Shown: one piece after another, positions 16,631 through 24,472 of the stretch
Position numbering within the stretch: the first letter of the stretch is position 1
Layout: every line of letters starts with the position of its first letter
Source: Acidimicrobiaceae bacterium
Lineage (GTDB): Bacteria; Actinomycetota; Acidimicrobiia; Acidimicrobiales; Aldehydirespiratoraceae
NCBI GenBank assembly: GCA_009843735.1
Contig: VYCW01000134.1
Location: 1 to 40,964, forward strand
Direction of reading: 5' to 3'
Length of the DNA stretch: 40,964 nucleotides
Notes under the pieces: model-generated
What the model was told of the DNA's origin: nothing
The model's input: the letters and a program-made list of their open reading frames with translations, nothing else
The model's database searches: none
Program-made: the position numbers and the translations under genes

Positions 16631-17419
16631 ATGAGAAGCAATCCGATGAGAGAGCGCTGGGCGGCCGGCGAGACCGCGGTCGGGGCCTGGCTGACCATCC
16701 CCAATGCGTTCTCAGCCGAGGTCGTGGCCCGCTGCGACTTCGACTACGTCTGCGTCGACACCCAGCACGGCTTCAACGACCACGACGAGACCTGGAAGAT
16801 GCTGCAGGCCATCAACCTCGGATCGGCCACTCCCCTAGTGCGGGTGCTTCAGAACGACGCCGGGCTGATCGGCAAGAGCCTCGACGCCGGCGCCCGCGGC
16901 ATCGTCGTGCCCATGGTCAACACCCGGGCCCAGGCCGAGGCGGCTGTGGAGGCCTGTCGCTACGCGCCCGACGGCAGCCGCAGCTACGGTCCGGCGCGGG
17001 TGCTGCGCCAGGAGGGGCCGGACTACTACGCCCACGCCAACACCGACGTGGCCGTTATCCCGATGATCGAAACCGCGCAAGCCATCGAGAACCTCGACGA
17101 CATCCTCTCGGTGCCCGGAGTGGACGCCGCCTACGTGGGGCCCTCCGACCTGTCGCTGACCCTCGGTCTGCCACCGGGCAACAACGACGGCAAGGAAGTC
17201 TTCGACGAGGCCCTGGCCACCATCGCGGCCGGCTGCGCCCGTCATGGCGTGGTGGCCGGGTGCCACACCTCCGCCGAACTGTGCCAGCGACGCATCCGGC
17301 AGGGATTCGGGATGGTCACGGCCACATCCGACCTGGTGTCGCTCACCCGAGCCCTCGACGACGAGCTGCGCCGGGCCCGAGGCGAGGATCCGGTAGTGCG
17401 TTCGGGCTCGCTGTACTGA
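16631..17419 (+). CDS. HpcH/HpaI aldolase (class II, pyruvate-dependent) family protein
   Basis: A 262-residue TIM-barrel aldolase of the HpcH/HpaI/citrate lyase-beta superfamily. Landmarks are FDYVCVDTQHGFND, PLVRVLQND, GIVVPMVNTRAQAE, the metal-binding glutamate in VIPMIETAQAIEN and the AYVGPSDLSLTLGL segment with the second metal-binding acid. These enzymes cleave 4-hydroxy-2-oxo acids to pyruvate and an aldehyde. The frame is open from a GTG at 16565 but ATG 16631 matches the family N terminus. It precedes the CoA-transferase by 43 bases and may be the first gene of the 16631-23453 group. Confidence 0.9.
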   Translation: MRSNPMRERWAAGETAVGAWLTIPNAFSAEVVARCDFDYVCVDTQHGFNDHDETWKMLQAINLGSATPLVRVLQNDAGLIGKSLDAGARGIVVPMVNTRAQAEAAVEACRYAPDGSRSYGPARVLRQEGPDYYAHANTDVAVIPMIETAQAIENLDDILSVPGVDAAYVGPSDLSLTLGLPPGNNDGKEVFDEALATIAAGCARHGVVAGCHTSAELCQRRIRQGFGMVTATSDLVSLTRALDDELRRARGEDPVVRSGSLY

Positions 17420-17462
17420 GGGTGAAGGCGGTGACGAGCGGCGATCGGATCCCACCGGGGAC

Positions 17463-18716
17463 GTGAAGCTCGGCGACATCGCCAACGAGGCCTTCGCCGG
17501 CGGACCCCGACCGCTGGAGGGCGTCCGGGTGCTGGCGGCCGAGCAGATGGCCGCGCTGCCCTTCGCCACGCAGCTCATGGCCCGGCTCGGCGCCGAGGTG
17601 GTGAAGGTGGAGCGGCCCGGCGACGGTGAGACGGGTCGCCAGTCGCAGCCCGCCATCACCGACCCCGAGGGGCGGGAGGTGGGAGCCACCTTCCTGCGCA
17701 ACAACCTCAACAAGCGCAGCGTCACGCTGAACCTGAAGGACCCGCGGGGTGTGGAGATCTTCCTGCGCCTCGCCCCCCATTTCGACGTGGTGTGCGAGAA
17801 CTTCAAGGCCGGCGGGGCCGACGCCCTGGGGATCGGCTATGAGGCGGTCCGGGCCGTGCATCCCGGCGCGGTGTACCTGTCGGTGTCGGGCTTCGGCAGC
17901 GGACCGGAGTCGCCCTACCGCGACCGGGCGGCCTACGCGTCGATCGTGGAGGCCATGTCGGGGATCCTCGAGTACAAGCGGAGACCGGACCATCCTCCTA
18001 CCGCCAACCCGGTGGGCGCCCTCGGAGACATCTCGGCGGCCCTGTTCGGGGTGATCGGCGTGTTGGCCGCTCTGCGCCAGCGGGATCGGCCGGGACCCGA
18101 GTTCGGACTGGGCCAGCACATCGATGTGGCCATGCTCGACGCCACCATCGCGATGACCGACATCGTCACGAACTTCTTCTCGATGGGCATTGCAGACGAG
18201 GCGGCCGCCGACGTGGGCATCGTCGAGACCTTCGCGGCCGGGCAGGGTCACTTCGTGCTGCAGGTAGTGCGCGAGCACCACTTCGAGCGCCTGGCCGAGG
18301 TCACCGGCAATCCCCAGTGGCTCCACGACAGCCGGCTCGCCTCTCGCGCCGGCTGGGTGACCCACCTCGAGGACGTGCTGCGTCCCGGCGTGGAGGGCTG
18401 GGCCGCCGGCAAGACCAGCACGGAAGCGGTGGCCGCTCTGACCGCGCAGGGGCTCGCGGCCGGCCCGTCGATGACCAGCGCGGAGGTGTGCGCCGACCCG
18501 CACGTGGCCGGTCGCAACATGATCGTGGAGATGCCCCGGCCCGATGGCGGGGACCCGGTGTTCATCCCGGGGAACCCGATCAAGATGAGCCGCACCGCCG
18601 AGGGTCCCGAGACCAGGGTCCCCTGGCTGGGAGAGCACACCGACGCCGTGCTGGCGGCGGAGCTCGGGCTGGGCCCCGACGAGCTGGACGGGCTCCGGGC
18701 CGACGGTGTGATCTGA
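17463..18716 (+). CDS. CaiB/BaiF (class III) CoA-transferase
   Basis: A 417-residue family III CoA-transferase. It has RPLEGVRVLAAEQM, LMARLGAEVVKVERP, NLNKRSVTLNLKDPRG, the SGFGSGPESPYRDRAAY loop and PVGALGDISAALFG, in which D189 is at the position of the aspartate that forms the aspartyl-CoA intermediate in formyl-CoA transferase. It would move CoA from an acyl-CoA donor to a carboxylic acid. The start is GTG. The following acyl-CoA dehydrogenase starts 63 bases on, so the two probably act on the same acyl-CoA. Donor and acceptor unknown. Confidence 0.9.
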   Translation: MKLGDIANEAFAGGPRPLEGVRVLAAEQMAALPFATQLMARLGAEVVKVERPGDGETGRQSQPAITDPEGREVGATFLRNNLNKRSVTLNLKDPRGVEIFLRLAPHFDVVCENFKAGGADALGIGYEAVRAVHPGAVYLSVSGFGSGPESPYRDRAAYASIVEAMSGILEYKRRPDHPPTANPVGALGDISAALFGVIGVLAALRQRDRPGPEFGLGQHIDVAMLDATIAMTDIVTNFFSMGIADEAAADVGIVETFAAGQGHFVLQVVREHHFERLAEVTGNPQWLHDSRLASRAGWVTHLEDVLRPGVEGWAAGKTSTEAVAALTAQGLAAGPSMTSAEVCADPHVAGRNMIVEMPRPDGGDPVFIPGNPIKMSRTAEGPETRVPWLGEHTDAVLAAELGLGPDELDGLRADGVI

Positions 18717-18740
18717 TCCCGCCGGTCGGCAGCCCCCCGG

Positions 18741-18746
18741 TACGCT
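18741..18746 (+). promoter_or_regulatory. Candidate -10 box upstream of the acyl-CoA dehydrogenase
   Basis: TACGCT would place transcription start near 18753 and give a leader of about 25 bases carrying GAGGGA before the GTG at 18779. It suggests an internal promoter in the operon. Weak evidence; no clear -35. Confidence 0.3.
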
Positions 18747-18778
18747 GCCTTCTGTCGCAGCCAGCCGAGGGAACGCCA

Positions 18779-20002
18779 GTGGATTTCGAGTTCTCCGAGG
18801 AGCAGAAGTCGTTCGCGGCCGAGGTCGAGGCCTTCCTCGACGCCCACGACGACCCCGACGTGTTCGACCTGACCAGGGAGAACATGGCCCAGCTGGTGGA
18901 CACCCCCAAGCGCCGGGCCTTCATGAAGGAGATGGGCCGCAAGGGATGGCTGGGGATCACCTGGCCCGCCGAGTACGGCGGCAGCGAGGGCGAGGGCGTC
19001 TACGAGTACCTGCTCAACGAGGCGCTGGCCGCCCGGGGCGGACCCCAGATCGGCAAGGGCGTCGGCATCGTCGGCAAGACCATCATCGCCCACGGCTCCG
19101 AGACGCTGAAGGCCGAGTTCCTGCCCATGATCCTCGAGAACGACGTCGAGTTCGCGGTGGGCTACTCCGAGCCCGACGCCGGCTCCGACGCGGCCTCCAT
19201 GCGTTTGAAGGCCGAGCGTCACACCGCCACCGACGGCACCGAGGGATGGCTGCTCAACGGCCAGAAGATCTGGACGACCTCGGCCCACTTCGCGGAGTGG
19301 TACTGGCTGGGCACCCGCACCGACCCCGACAACAAGCACATGGGCATCACACTCATGCTGGTGCCGCTGGACCAGCCCGGCATCACCATCGACGGCATTT
19401 GGACCATGGGCGACGAGCGCACCAACTCGGTGTTCCTCGACGACGTGTTCGTGCCTGACGAGTACGTGGTGGGCGAGGTCAACCACGGGTTCCGCTACAT
19501 CAGCCAGGCCCTCGACCTCGAGCGCTTCACAATGTTCACGTTCTCGCCCATCAAGCAGCGTCTCGACCTGCTGACCGACTGGGTGCAGACCGCCGAACGC
19601 GACGGCGAGCCGGTGGGGTCCGATCCCCGGGTGCGGGCCCGGCTGGCCAACCTCCACACCGAGGCCGAGGTGGCCCGGGTGCTGGGGCTCAAGTTCGTGG
19701 CCGAGGCGGTCAAGGTCGAGCAGGCGGTGCGGGAGGGCAAGGAGGGGTTCCAGCCGCCCACGGTGGCCGCCTCGGAGTACAAGCTCTACGCGACCGAGCT
19801 GTCCAAGCGCCTGGCCGACGCGTCCATGGACATCGCCGGCCCTGGGTCGCAGCTGAGGGTGCACACCGCCGACGCCCCGATGAAGGGCCGGGCCGACTCC
19901 ACGTACCGCTTCACCGTGATCGACACCATCGGTGGGGGTGCCTCGGAGATCCAGAAGAACATCATCGCCCGCCGGGGACTCGGCCTCCCCAAGAACTTCT
20001 GA
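18779..20002 (+). CDS. Acyl-CoA dehydrogenase
   Basis: A 407-residue acyl-CoA dehydrogenase, FAD-dependent, introducing an alpha-beta double bond. The N-terminal helical domain begins DFEFSEEQKSFAAEVEAFL, the middle domain has VGYSEPDAGSDAASMRLK and NGQKIWTTSAH, and the C-terminal domain ends with TIGGGASEIQKNIIARRGLG, the nucleotide-binding segment of the family. GTG start with GAGGGA about 8 bases upstream. It is larger than the 381-residue partner at 22308-23453, and the two could form an alpha2beta2 heterotetramer of the mycobacterial FadE type. That pairing is inferred from gene order. Confidence 0.92.
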   Translation: MDFEFSEEQKSFAAEVEAFLDAHDDPDVFDLTRENMAQLVDTPKRRAFMKEMGRKGWLGITWPAEYGGSEGEGVYEYLLNEALAARGGPQIGKGVGIVGKTIIAHGSETLKAEFLPMILENDVEFAVGYSEPDAGSDAASMRLKAERHTATDGTEGWLLNGQKIWTTSAHFAEWYWLGTRTDPDNKHMGITLMLVPLDQPGITIDGIWTMGDERTNSVFLDDVFVPDEYVVGEVNHGFRYISQALDLERFTMFTFSPIKQRLDLLTDWVQTAERDGEPVGSDPRVRARLANLHTEAEVARVLGLKFVAEAVKVEQAVREGKEGFQPPTVAASEYKLYATELSKRLADASMDIAGPGSQLRVHTADAPMKGRADSTYRFTVIDTIGGGASEIQKNIIARRGLGLPKNF

Positions 20003-20012
20003 TGGTGCCCGC

Positions 20013-21203
20013 GTGACGACCGAAGGGTCGCCCACTGCTCGCCCAGGGGCCCTGGAGGGCACAACGGTGCTCGACCTGTCCTCGGTCGGGCCCGCGGCCC
20101 GGGCCACCCGCCTGCTGTCCGACTACGGCGCGCGGGTAGTGAAGGTGGGTCCCGTGCCCGGGCGAGCCGGCGTGGCCACCGTTCCCCCCGCCTACGCCTA
20201 CAGCGGGCACCGGGGCATGCGGCGGGTGTTGCTCGATCTCAAGGCCGACGGTGGTCGCGACGCTTTCCTGGATTTGGCCCGCGGCTCCGATGTCGTGGTC
20301 GAGAGCTTCCGTCCCGGCGTCGTCGAACGGCTCGGCATCAGCTACGAGGCGGTCCGCGCCGTGAACGAGCGCATCGTCTACTGCTCCACCAGCGGGTACG
20401 GCCAGAGCGGCCCGCGGCGGGACTGGGCCGGTCATGACCTCAACTACCTGGCCACCTCGGGCTACCTGCACTGCAGCGGGCGCGACGCCGACGGCGTCCC
20501 CGCGCTGCCCGGCGCAACCGTGGCCGACATCGCCGCCGGCGGGATGCACGCCGCGCTGGCGATCATCGCCGCCCTGTTGCGTCGGGAACGCACCGGACAC
20601 GGTGAGCAGCTCGACGTCTCGGTGGCTGACGGGGCGTTGGGGATGATGGCGCTTTACGCCGACGAGCATCTGGCCACCGGCGTCGATCCCGGTCCGGGTC
20701 ACTACATCCTCACCGGCCGGTACGCCTGTTACGGCGTCTATGCCTGTGCCGACGGCGAGTACCTGTCGGTGGCCGCCATCGAGCCCGCCTTCTGGGCCAA
20801 TCTGTGCCGGGCACTGGACCTCGAGGAGTATGTCGACACCCAGACCGACGATTCGCTCCAGGACGAGATCCGGGAGGCGCTGGCGGCCCGTTTCGCCACC
20901 GCCGGCCGCGACGAGTGGGTGCGCCGGTTGGGACCGGCCGACTGCTGCGTGGCCCCGGTCAACTCCGTCGCAGAGGCCGTCCAGGACGAGCAGTACCGTT
21001 TCCGGAACGCCGTCGTAAAGGCCGACCACCCGACCGAGGGTGTGATGGAGCAGGTCGGCCCAGTCTGGGCCGGTGCCGATGAGCCCGAGGATCGCTGGTC
21101 GCTGCCGGACCTGGCCGCCACCGACACCGCTGACCTGCTGGCCGAGGCCGGCTACGACCACGACCGCCTGTCCGACCTGGCATCCGCGGGGGTGATCGCA
21201 TGA
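20013..21203 (+). CDS. CaiB/BaiF family protein, alpha-methylacyl-CoA racemase (AMACR)-like
   Basis: A 396-residue family III protein with the racemase-type signature GHDLNYLATSG: H141 corresponds to the catalytic His of mycobacterial MCR, and D172 in VADIAAGG to its catalytic Asp. It would epimerise 2-methylacyl-CoA thioesters, needed before dehydrogenation of branched or steroid side chains. GTG start 10 bases after the previous stop; its own stop overlaps the MaoC-type gene by 4 bases (ATGA). A CoA-transferase role is the alternative because the families intergrade. Confidence 0.88.
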   Translation: MTTEGSPTARPGALEGTTVLDLSSVGPAARATRLLSDYGARVVKVGPVPGRAGVATVPPAYAYSGHRGMRRVLLDLKADGGRDAFLDLARGSDVVVESFRPGVVERLGISYEAVRAVNERIVYCSTSGYGQSGPRRDWAGHDLNYLATSGYLHCSGRDADGVPALPGATVADIAAGGMHAALAIIAALLRRERTGHGEQLDVSVADGALGMMALYADEHLATGVDPGPGHYILTGRYACYGVYACADGEYLSVAAIEPAFWANLCRALDLEEYVDTQTDDSLQDEIREALAARFATAGRDEWVRRLGPADCCVAPVNSVAEAVQDEQYRFRNAVVKADHPTEGVMEQVGPVWAGADEPEDRWSLPDLAATDTADLLAEAGYDHDRLSDLASAGVIA

Positions 21204-22261
21204 CCGGCGAACTGCCTGCTGACATCGCCGAGCTGATCGGGCGCCCGATGTACCCCGAGACCGCGGACTTCCCGGCCGAGATGGGCTACGGCTGGAACAC
21301 GCTGGCCGCCACCGAGAACGGCAATCCCCTGTACTGGGAGCCGGCCGTGGCCGAGATGCTGGCCGGCGGGACCGTCCTGCCCCTCAGCACGCTGTCGCTG
21401 TGGATGCGCCCCCACCGTTGGTCACCCGGCGCGACGACCGAACAGGTAGCCCTCCAGGTCCATTTCGACCTCAAGGAGCGGTTGGAGCTGCCCGAGGCCA
21501 TCATGAGCGACAACACGATCGTGTTCCACCAGCCCGTGCACCCCGGCGACATGATCAGCCACCACCAGGTTCTGCGGTCGGTGAGCGGACCCAAGACGAC
21601 CCGGCTCGGATCCGGCCGGTTCTGGGTGATCGACGTCGAGTACTACAACCAGAACGGGACGCTGGTGGGTGTTGAGTCCTACACCGGTTTCGGCTACCGC
21701 CGGACCGGCACCGCCCCCGCCGGGCAGCCTCAGGAGTCGGGTCGGGCGGAGTCCCCGTCACCGGGCGAGCGTTCCGGCCCGCCGGCCAAGCCGGACCCTG
21801 CCCACGACCAGGTTCGGGTGGGCGACGCCCTGCCCGAGCTCGCCCACGACGTGACCGCCACAACCGTCGTGCTCGGCGCCCTGGCCAGCCGCGACTGGCG
21901 ACCGATGCACCACGACTACCGCTTCGCCACCGAGCGCAACGGAACCCGGGACATCTTCCTCAACACGCCCAACCAGCTGGCCTGGATCGAGCGGGCCATC
22001 ACCGACTGGACCGGCCCGAAGGGCCGCCCGGGTCGGATCTCGTTCCGCATGCACGACCCGGTCTTCCCCGGCGACAGGATGACCGTCGCGGCACGGGTGA
22101 CCGCAACCCCGATCGACGACACCGGATGCGGCTGGGCCGAACTCGACCTGGTGGTCCGGGGCGGGGACCGCACCTGCACCACCGGCACTGCCCGCGTCGC
22201 CCTGCCCATGTCGTCGGCGGACAACCCGTGGCTTCGCCGCGGCGAGGACTGGCGGCCGTGA
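21200..22261 (+). CDS. MaoC-type double hot-dog enoyl-CoA hydratase
   Basis: A 353-residue protein with two hot-dog units. The first (~residues 1-165) is of the FAS1-like/MaoC N-terminal type, starting IAELIGRPMYP and ending with YYNQNGTLVGVESYTGFGY. A charged Pro/Ser linker (~172-205) leads to the second, with a SRDWRPMHHDYRFA segment carrying the Asp and His of the MaoC hydratase dyad. Expected to add water to a trans-2-enoyl-CoA with R stereochemistry. Translationally coupled to the AMACR-like gene by an ATGA overlap and followed by an acyl-CoA dehydrogenase, i.e. sequential beta-oxidation-like steps. Confidence 0.87.
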   Translation: MTGELPADIAELIGRPMYPETADFPAEMGYGWNTLAATENGNPLYWEPAVAEMLAGGTVLPLSTLSLWMRPHRWSPGATTEQVALQVHFDLKERLELPEAIMSDNTIVFHQPVHPGDMISHHQVLRSVSGPKTTRLGSGRFWVIDVEYYNQNGTLVGVESYTGFGYRRTGTAPAGQPQESGRAESPSPGERSGPPAKPDPAHDQVRVGDALPELAHDVTATTVVLGALASRDWRPMHHDYRFATERNGTRDIFLNTPNQLAWIERAITDWTGPKGRPGRISFRMHDPVFPGDRMTVAARVTATPIDDTGCGWAELDLVVRGGDRTCTTGTARVALPMSSADNPWLRRGEDWRP

Positions 22262-22307
22262 TGTCCCCGGCCGACCCGATGCCGCCGGCCGGACCCGGGA
22301 GCGGGTG

Positions 22308-23453
22308 ATGCTGAACCTGGACTTCACCCCGGAGCAGGACATGTTGCGCGAGATGGTGAGCGGCCTGTGCGGCGAGCTCTCGCCTCTGGAGCGGGTGCGC
22401 GAGCTCGAGGACGACCCTGACGGCATCGCCCGAGACCTGTGGGCCCGTTTCGGGGAGCTGGGACTCTGCGGCCTCATGGTCCCCGAGAGCGCCGGCGGAT
22501 CAGGCATGAGCCTCCTCGACGGGGTGGTGCTGTATGAGGAGTTGGGCCGCTCGCTGGCACCGCTCCCCCACTTCGTGAGCTGCGTGATGGCCGCAGGCGC
22601 GATCACCGAGGCCGGATCGCCGGCACAACAGGCCGGGCTGCTTGGCGGGATCGCTTCGGGCGACACCATCGCCACCGTGGGATGGCTGGAGCCCGGCGGT
22701 GGCTTCAAGCCCCGCGGCGTGCAGCTGACGGCCCGGCCCGACGGCGACGGGTTCGTGCTCGACGGAGCCAAGATCCACGTTCCGTTCGCCTCGGCGGCCG
22801 ACCTGTTGGTCGTCTTGGCCCGCACCGGGGATGGCGAGGGCGACATCGACCTGTTCGCGGTGCCCTTGGATGCCGCGGGACTGTCGCTGGACCAGCGCAT
22901 GTCGATCTCGTCGGACACCCAGTATCTGGCCACTTTCGACGGTGTGACCGTCCCGGCCGATGCTCGCCTCGGCGAGCCGGACGCAGCACCGGGAGCCGGC
23001 TGGGCGGCCTGGGACCAAGCCATGCACGCGGGCGCGATCCTGGCCGCGGCCCAGGCGGTGGGAGGCGCCTCCTACACGTTGGAGATCACTGTCGAGTACG
23101 CCAAGGCCCGGCACCAGTTCGGCAAGGCGCTGGCCGAGTTCCAGGCCATCTCCCACTACCTGGCCGATGCCCGCACCACCCTCGACGGCGCCCGGCTGCT
23201 GGTGTGCGAGGCCGCCTGGGCCCACAGCACCGGACGCCCCGTGGACCGCCTGGCCCCGATGGCCAAGCTGTTCGCCTGCCGCACCTACCGGGACATCACC
23301 GCCATGTGCCAGCAGGTCTTCGGCGGTATCGGCTTCACCCTGGAGTACGACGTCCAGCTCTACTTCCGGCGGGCCAAGCAGCTCCAGCTCTCCTGGTGGG
23401 ACACAGCCGCCTGCGAGGACCGGATCGCCGACGCCGTTCTGGGAGCGGCCTAA
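22308..23453 (+). CDS. Acyl-CoA dehydrogenase (second FadE-type subunit)
   Basis: A 381-residue acyl-CoA dehydrogenase family protein. It starts LNLDFTPEQDMLREMV, carries YAKARHQFGKALAEFQAISHYLADA in the C-terminal helical domain and QVFGGIGFTLEYDVQLYFRRAKQL near the end. The middle domain is less conserved around the FAD/substrate loop than in the partner at 18779 (WLEPGGGF replaces the usual SEPDAGSD). This is typical of the non-catalytic subunit in heterotetrameric FadE enzymes. GTG 22305 immediately precedes ATG 22308, which I prefer. Last gene of the acyl-CoA operon; 18 bases separate it from the membrane protein. Confidence 0.9.
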   Translation: MLNLDFTPEQDMLREMVSGLCGELSPLERVRELEDDPDGIARDLWARFGELGLCGLMVPESAGGSGMSLLDGVVLYEELGRSLAPLPHFVSCVMAAGAITEAGSPAQQAGLLGGIASGDTIATVGWLEPGGGFKPRGVQLTARPDGDGFVLDGAKIHVPFASAADLLVVLARTGDGEGDIDLFAVPLDAAGLSLDQRMSISSDTQYLATFDGVTVPADARLGEPDAAPGAGWAAWDQAMHAGAILAAAQAVGGASYTLEITVEYAKARHQFGKALAEFQAISHYLADARTTLDGARLLVCEAAWAHSTGRPVDRLAPMAKLFACRTYRDITAMCQQVFGGIGFTLEYDVQLYFRRAKQLQLSWWDTAACEDRIADAVLGAA

Positions 23454-23471
23454 CCGGCCCCGGGTCATAGC

Positions 23472-24467
23472 ATGATATTCAGCAAGTGGCTCACTCCCCG
23501 GCGGGTCGACCTGCTGCTGGGCGTGGCCGTGACGGTGGCCGCGGTGACCGGGCTGACTTCGTGGGCCGTGGGCACCGGGTGGGCCCGCTGGGTGACCGTC
23601 ATACATGCCCTGGCCGGACTGAGCCTGCTAGCGCTGGCCCCGGCCAAGCTCCGGGGATCGGTGCGGACCGGGTTGAAGCGCCGCCGGGTCACCCGGTGGT
23701 TGTCGATGCTGCTGGGCGCGCTGGTGACAGCCACGGTCGTGATCGGCGTCCTGCACGCCACCGGGCTGTGGCACGGGGTGGGCTACTGGTCGGCGCTGTG
23801 GACACACGTGCTTCTGGCCGCGCTGCTGGCGCCGCTGGTGGTGTGGCACATCGTGAGCCGGCCCGGACGCCCCCGCGTCACCGACCTGGATCGCAGGACC
23901 CTGGTCGGCGGAGGGGTCGCGGTGGCCGCCGCCGGCATCGCCTACGGGATCCAGCAGCTGGCGGTGGGCGACAACCGGCGCTTCACCGGCTCCCACGAGA
24001 TCGCCTCGTTCAACCCGTCGGAAATGCCGACGACCATGTGGCTCAACGACCGGTCGCCCCGGGTGCCCGCCTCGGACTGGGCGCTGACCGTGGCCGGCAA
24101 CCCGGTGGCACTGGAGGCTCTGCACGAGAAGACCAGGCCGTTGGAGGCCGACCTCGACTGCACTGGGGGATGGTGGAGCCGCCAGTCGTGGGACGTGGTG
24201 CCGCTCGCCGAGTTGATGCCGCGACTGGACCGACCCACCCTGGAGGTCACCTCGCTGACCGGCTACAGCCGGCTGTTCCCGGCCCGCGACGCGGCCAACC
24301 TGTACCTGGCCGTCGGCTACAACGGCGAGCCGCTGCGCCGGGGCCACGGCGCGCCGGTAAGGCTGGTGGCCCCGGGACGCCGGGGCTTCTGGTGGGTGAA
24401 GTGGGTCAGCCAGGTCGAGGCGATCAACCGTCCGTGGTGGCTCCAGTTGCCGTTCCCGCTGGAGTAG
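23472..24467 (+). CDS. Membrane-anchored molybdopterin-dependent oxidoreductase with cytochrome b-like N terminus
   Basis: A 331-residue protein. Residues ~12-130 hold four membrane helices with histidines in or near them (H45, H95, H112, H126), suggesting a b-type haem anchor; a fifth hydrophobic stretch is at ~144-160. Residues ~175-331 form a soluble sulfite-oxidase/YedY-like domain with the single cysteine expected to bind molybdenum at C230 (LDCTGGWWSRQSWDVVPL). The enzyme probably works on the outer face of the membrane and passes electrons to the haem domain. Substrate unknown. It is closely followed (5 bases) by the RCC1-like lipoprotein. Confidence 0.87.
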   Translation: MIFSKWLTPRRVDLLLGVAVTVAAVTGLTSWAVGTGWARWVTVIHALAGLSLLALAPAKLRGSVRTGLKRRRVTRWLSMLLGALVTATVVIGVLHATGLWHGVGYWSALWTHVLLAALLAPLVVWHIVSRPGRPRVTDLDRRTLVGGGVAVAAAGIAYGIQQLAVGDNRRFTGSHEIASFNPSEMPTTMWLNDRSPRVPASDWALTVAGNPVALEALHEKTRPLEADLDCTGGWWSRQSWDVVPLAELMPRLDRPTLEVTSLTGYSRLFPARDAANLYLAVGYNGEPLRRGHGAPVRLVAPGRRGFWWVKWVSQVEAINRPWWLQLPFPLE

Positions 24468-24472
24468 CTGAC

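Noticed and set aside
18248..20107. 619-codon open frame on the minus strand
   Set aside because: Antisense shadow of the CoA-transferase and acyl-CoA dehydrogenase, whose domains are complete and in normal codon usage.
23486..24472. N-terminal ~329-codon extension of the RCC1-like reading frame
   Set aside because: It overlaps the molybdopterin enzyme in another frame; the ATG at 24473 begins a good lipoprotein signal peptide.
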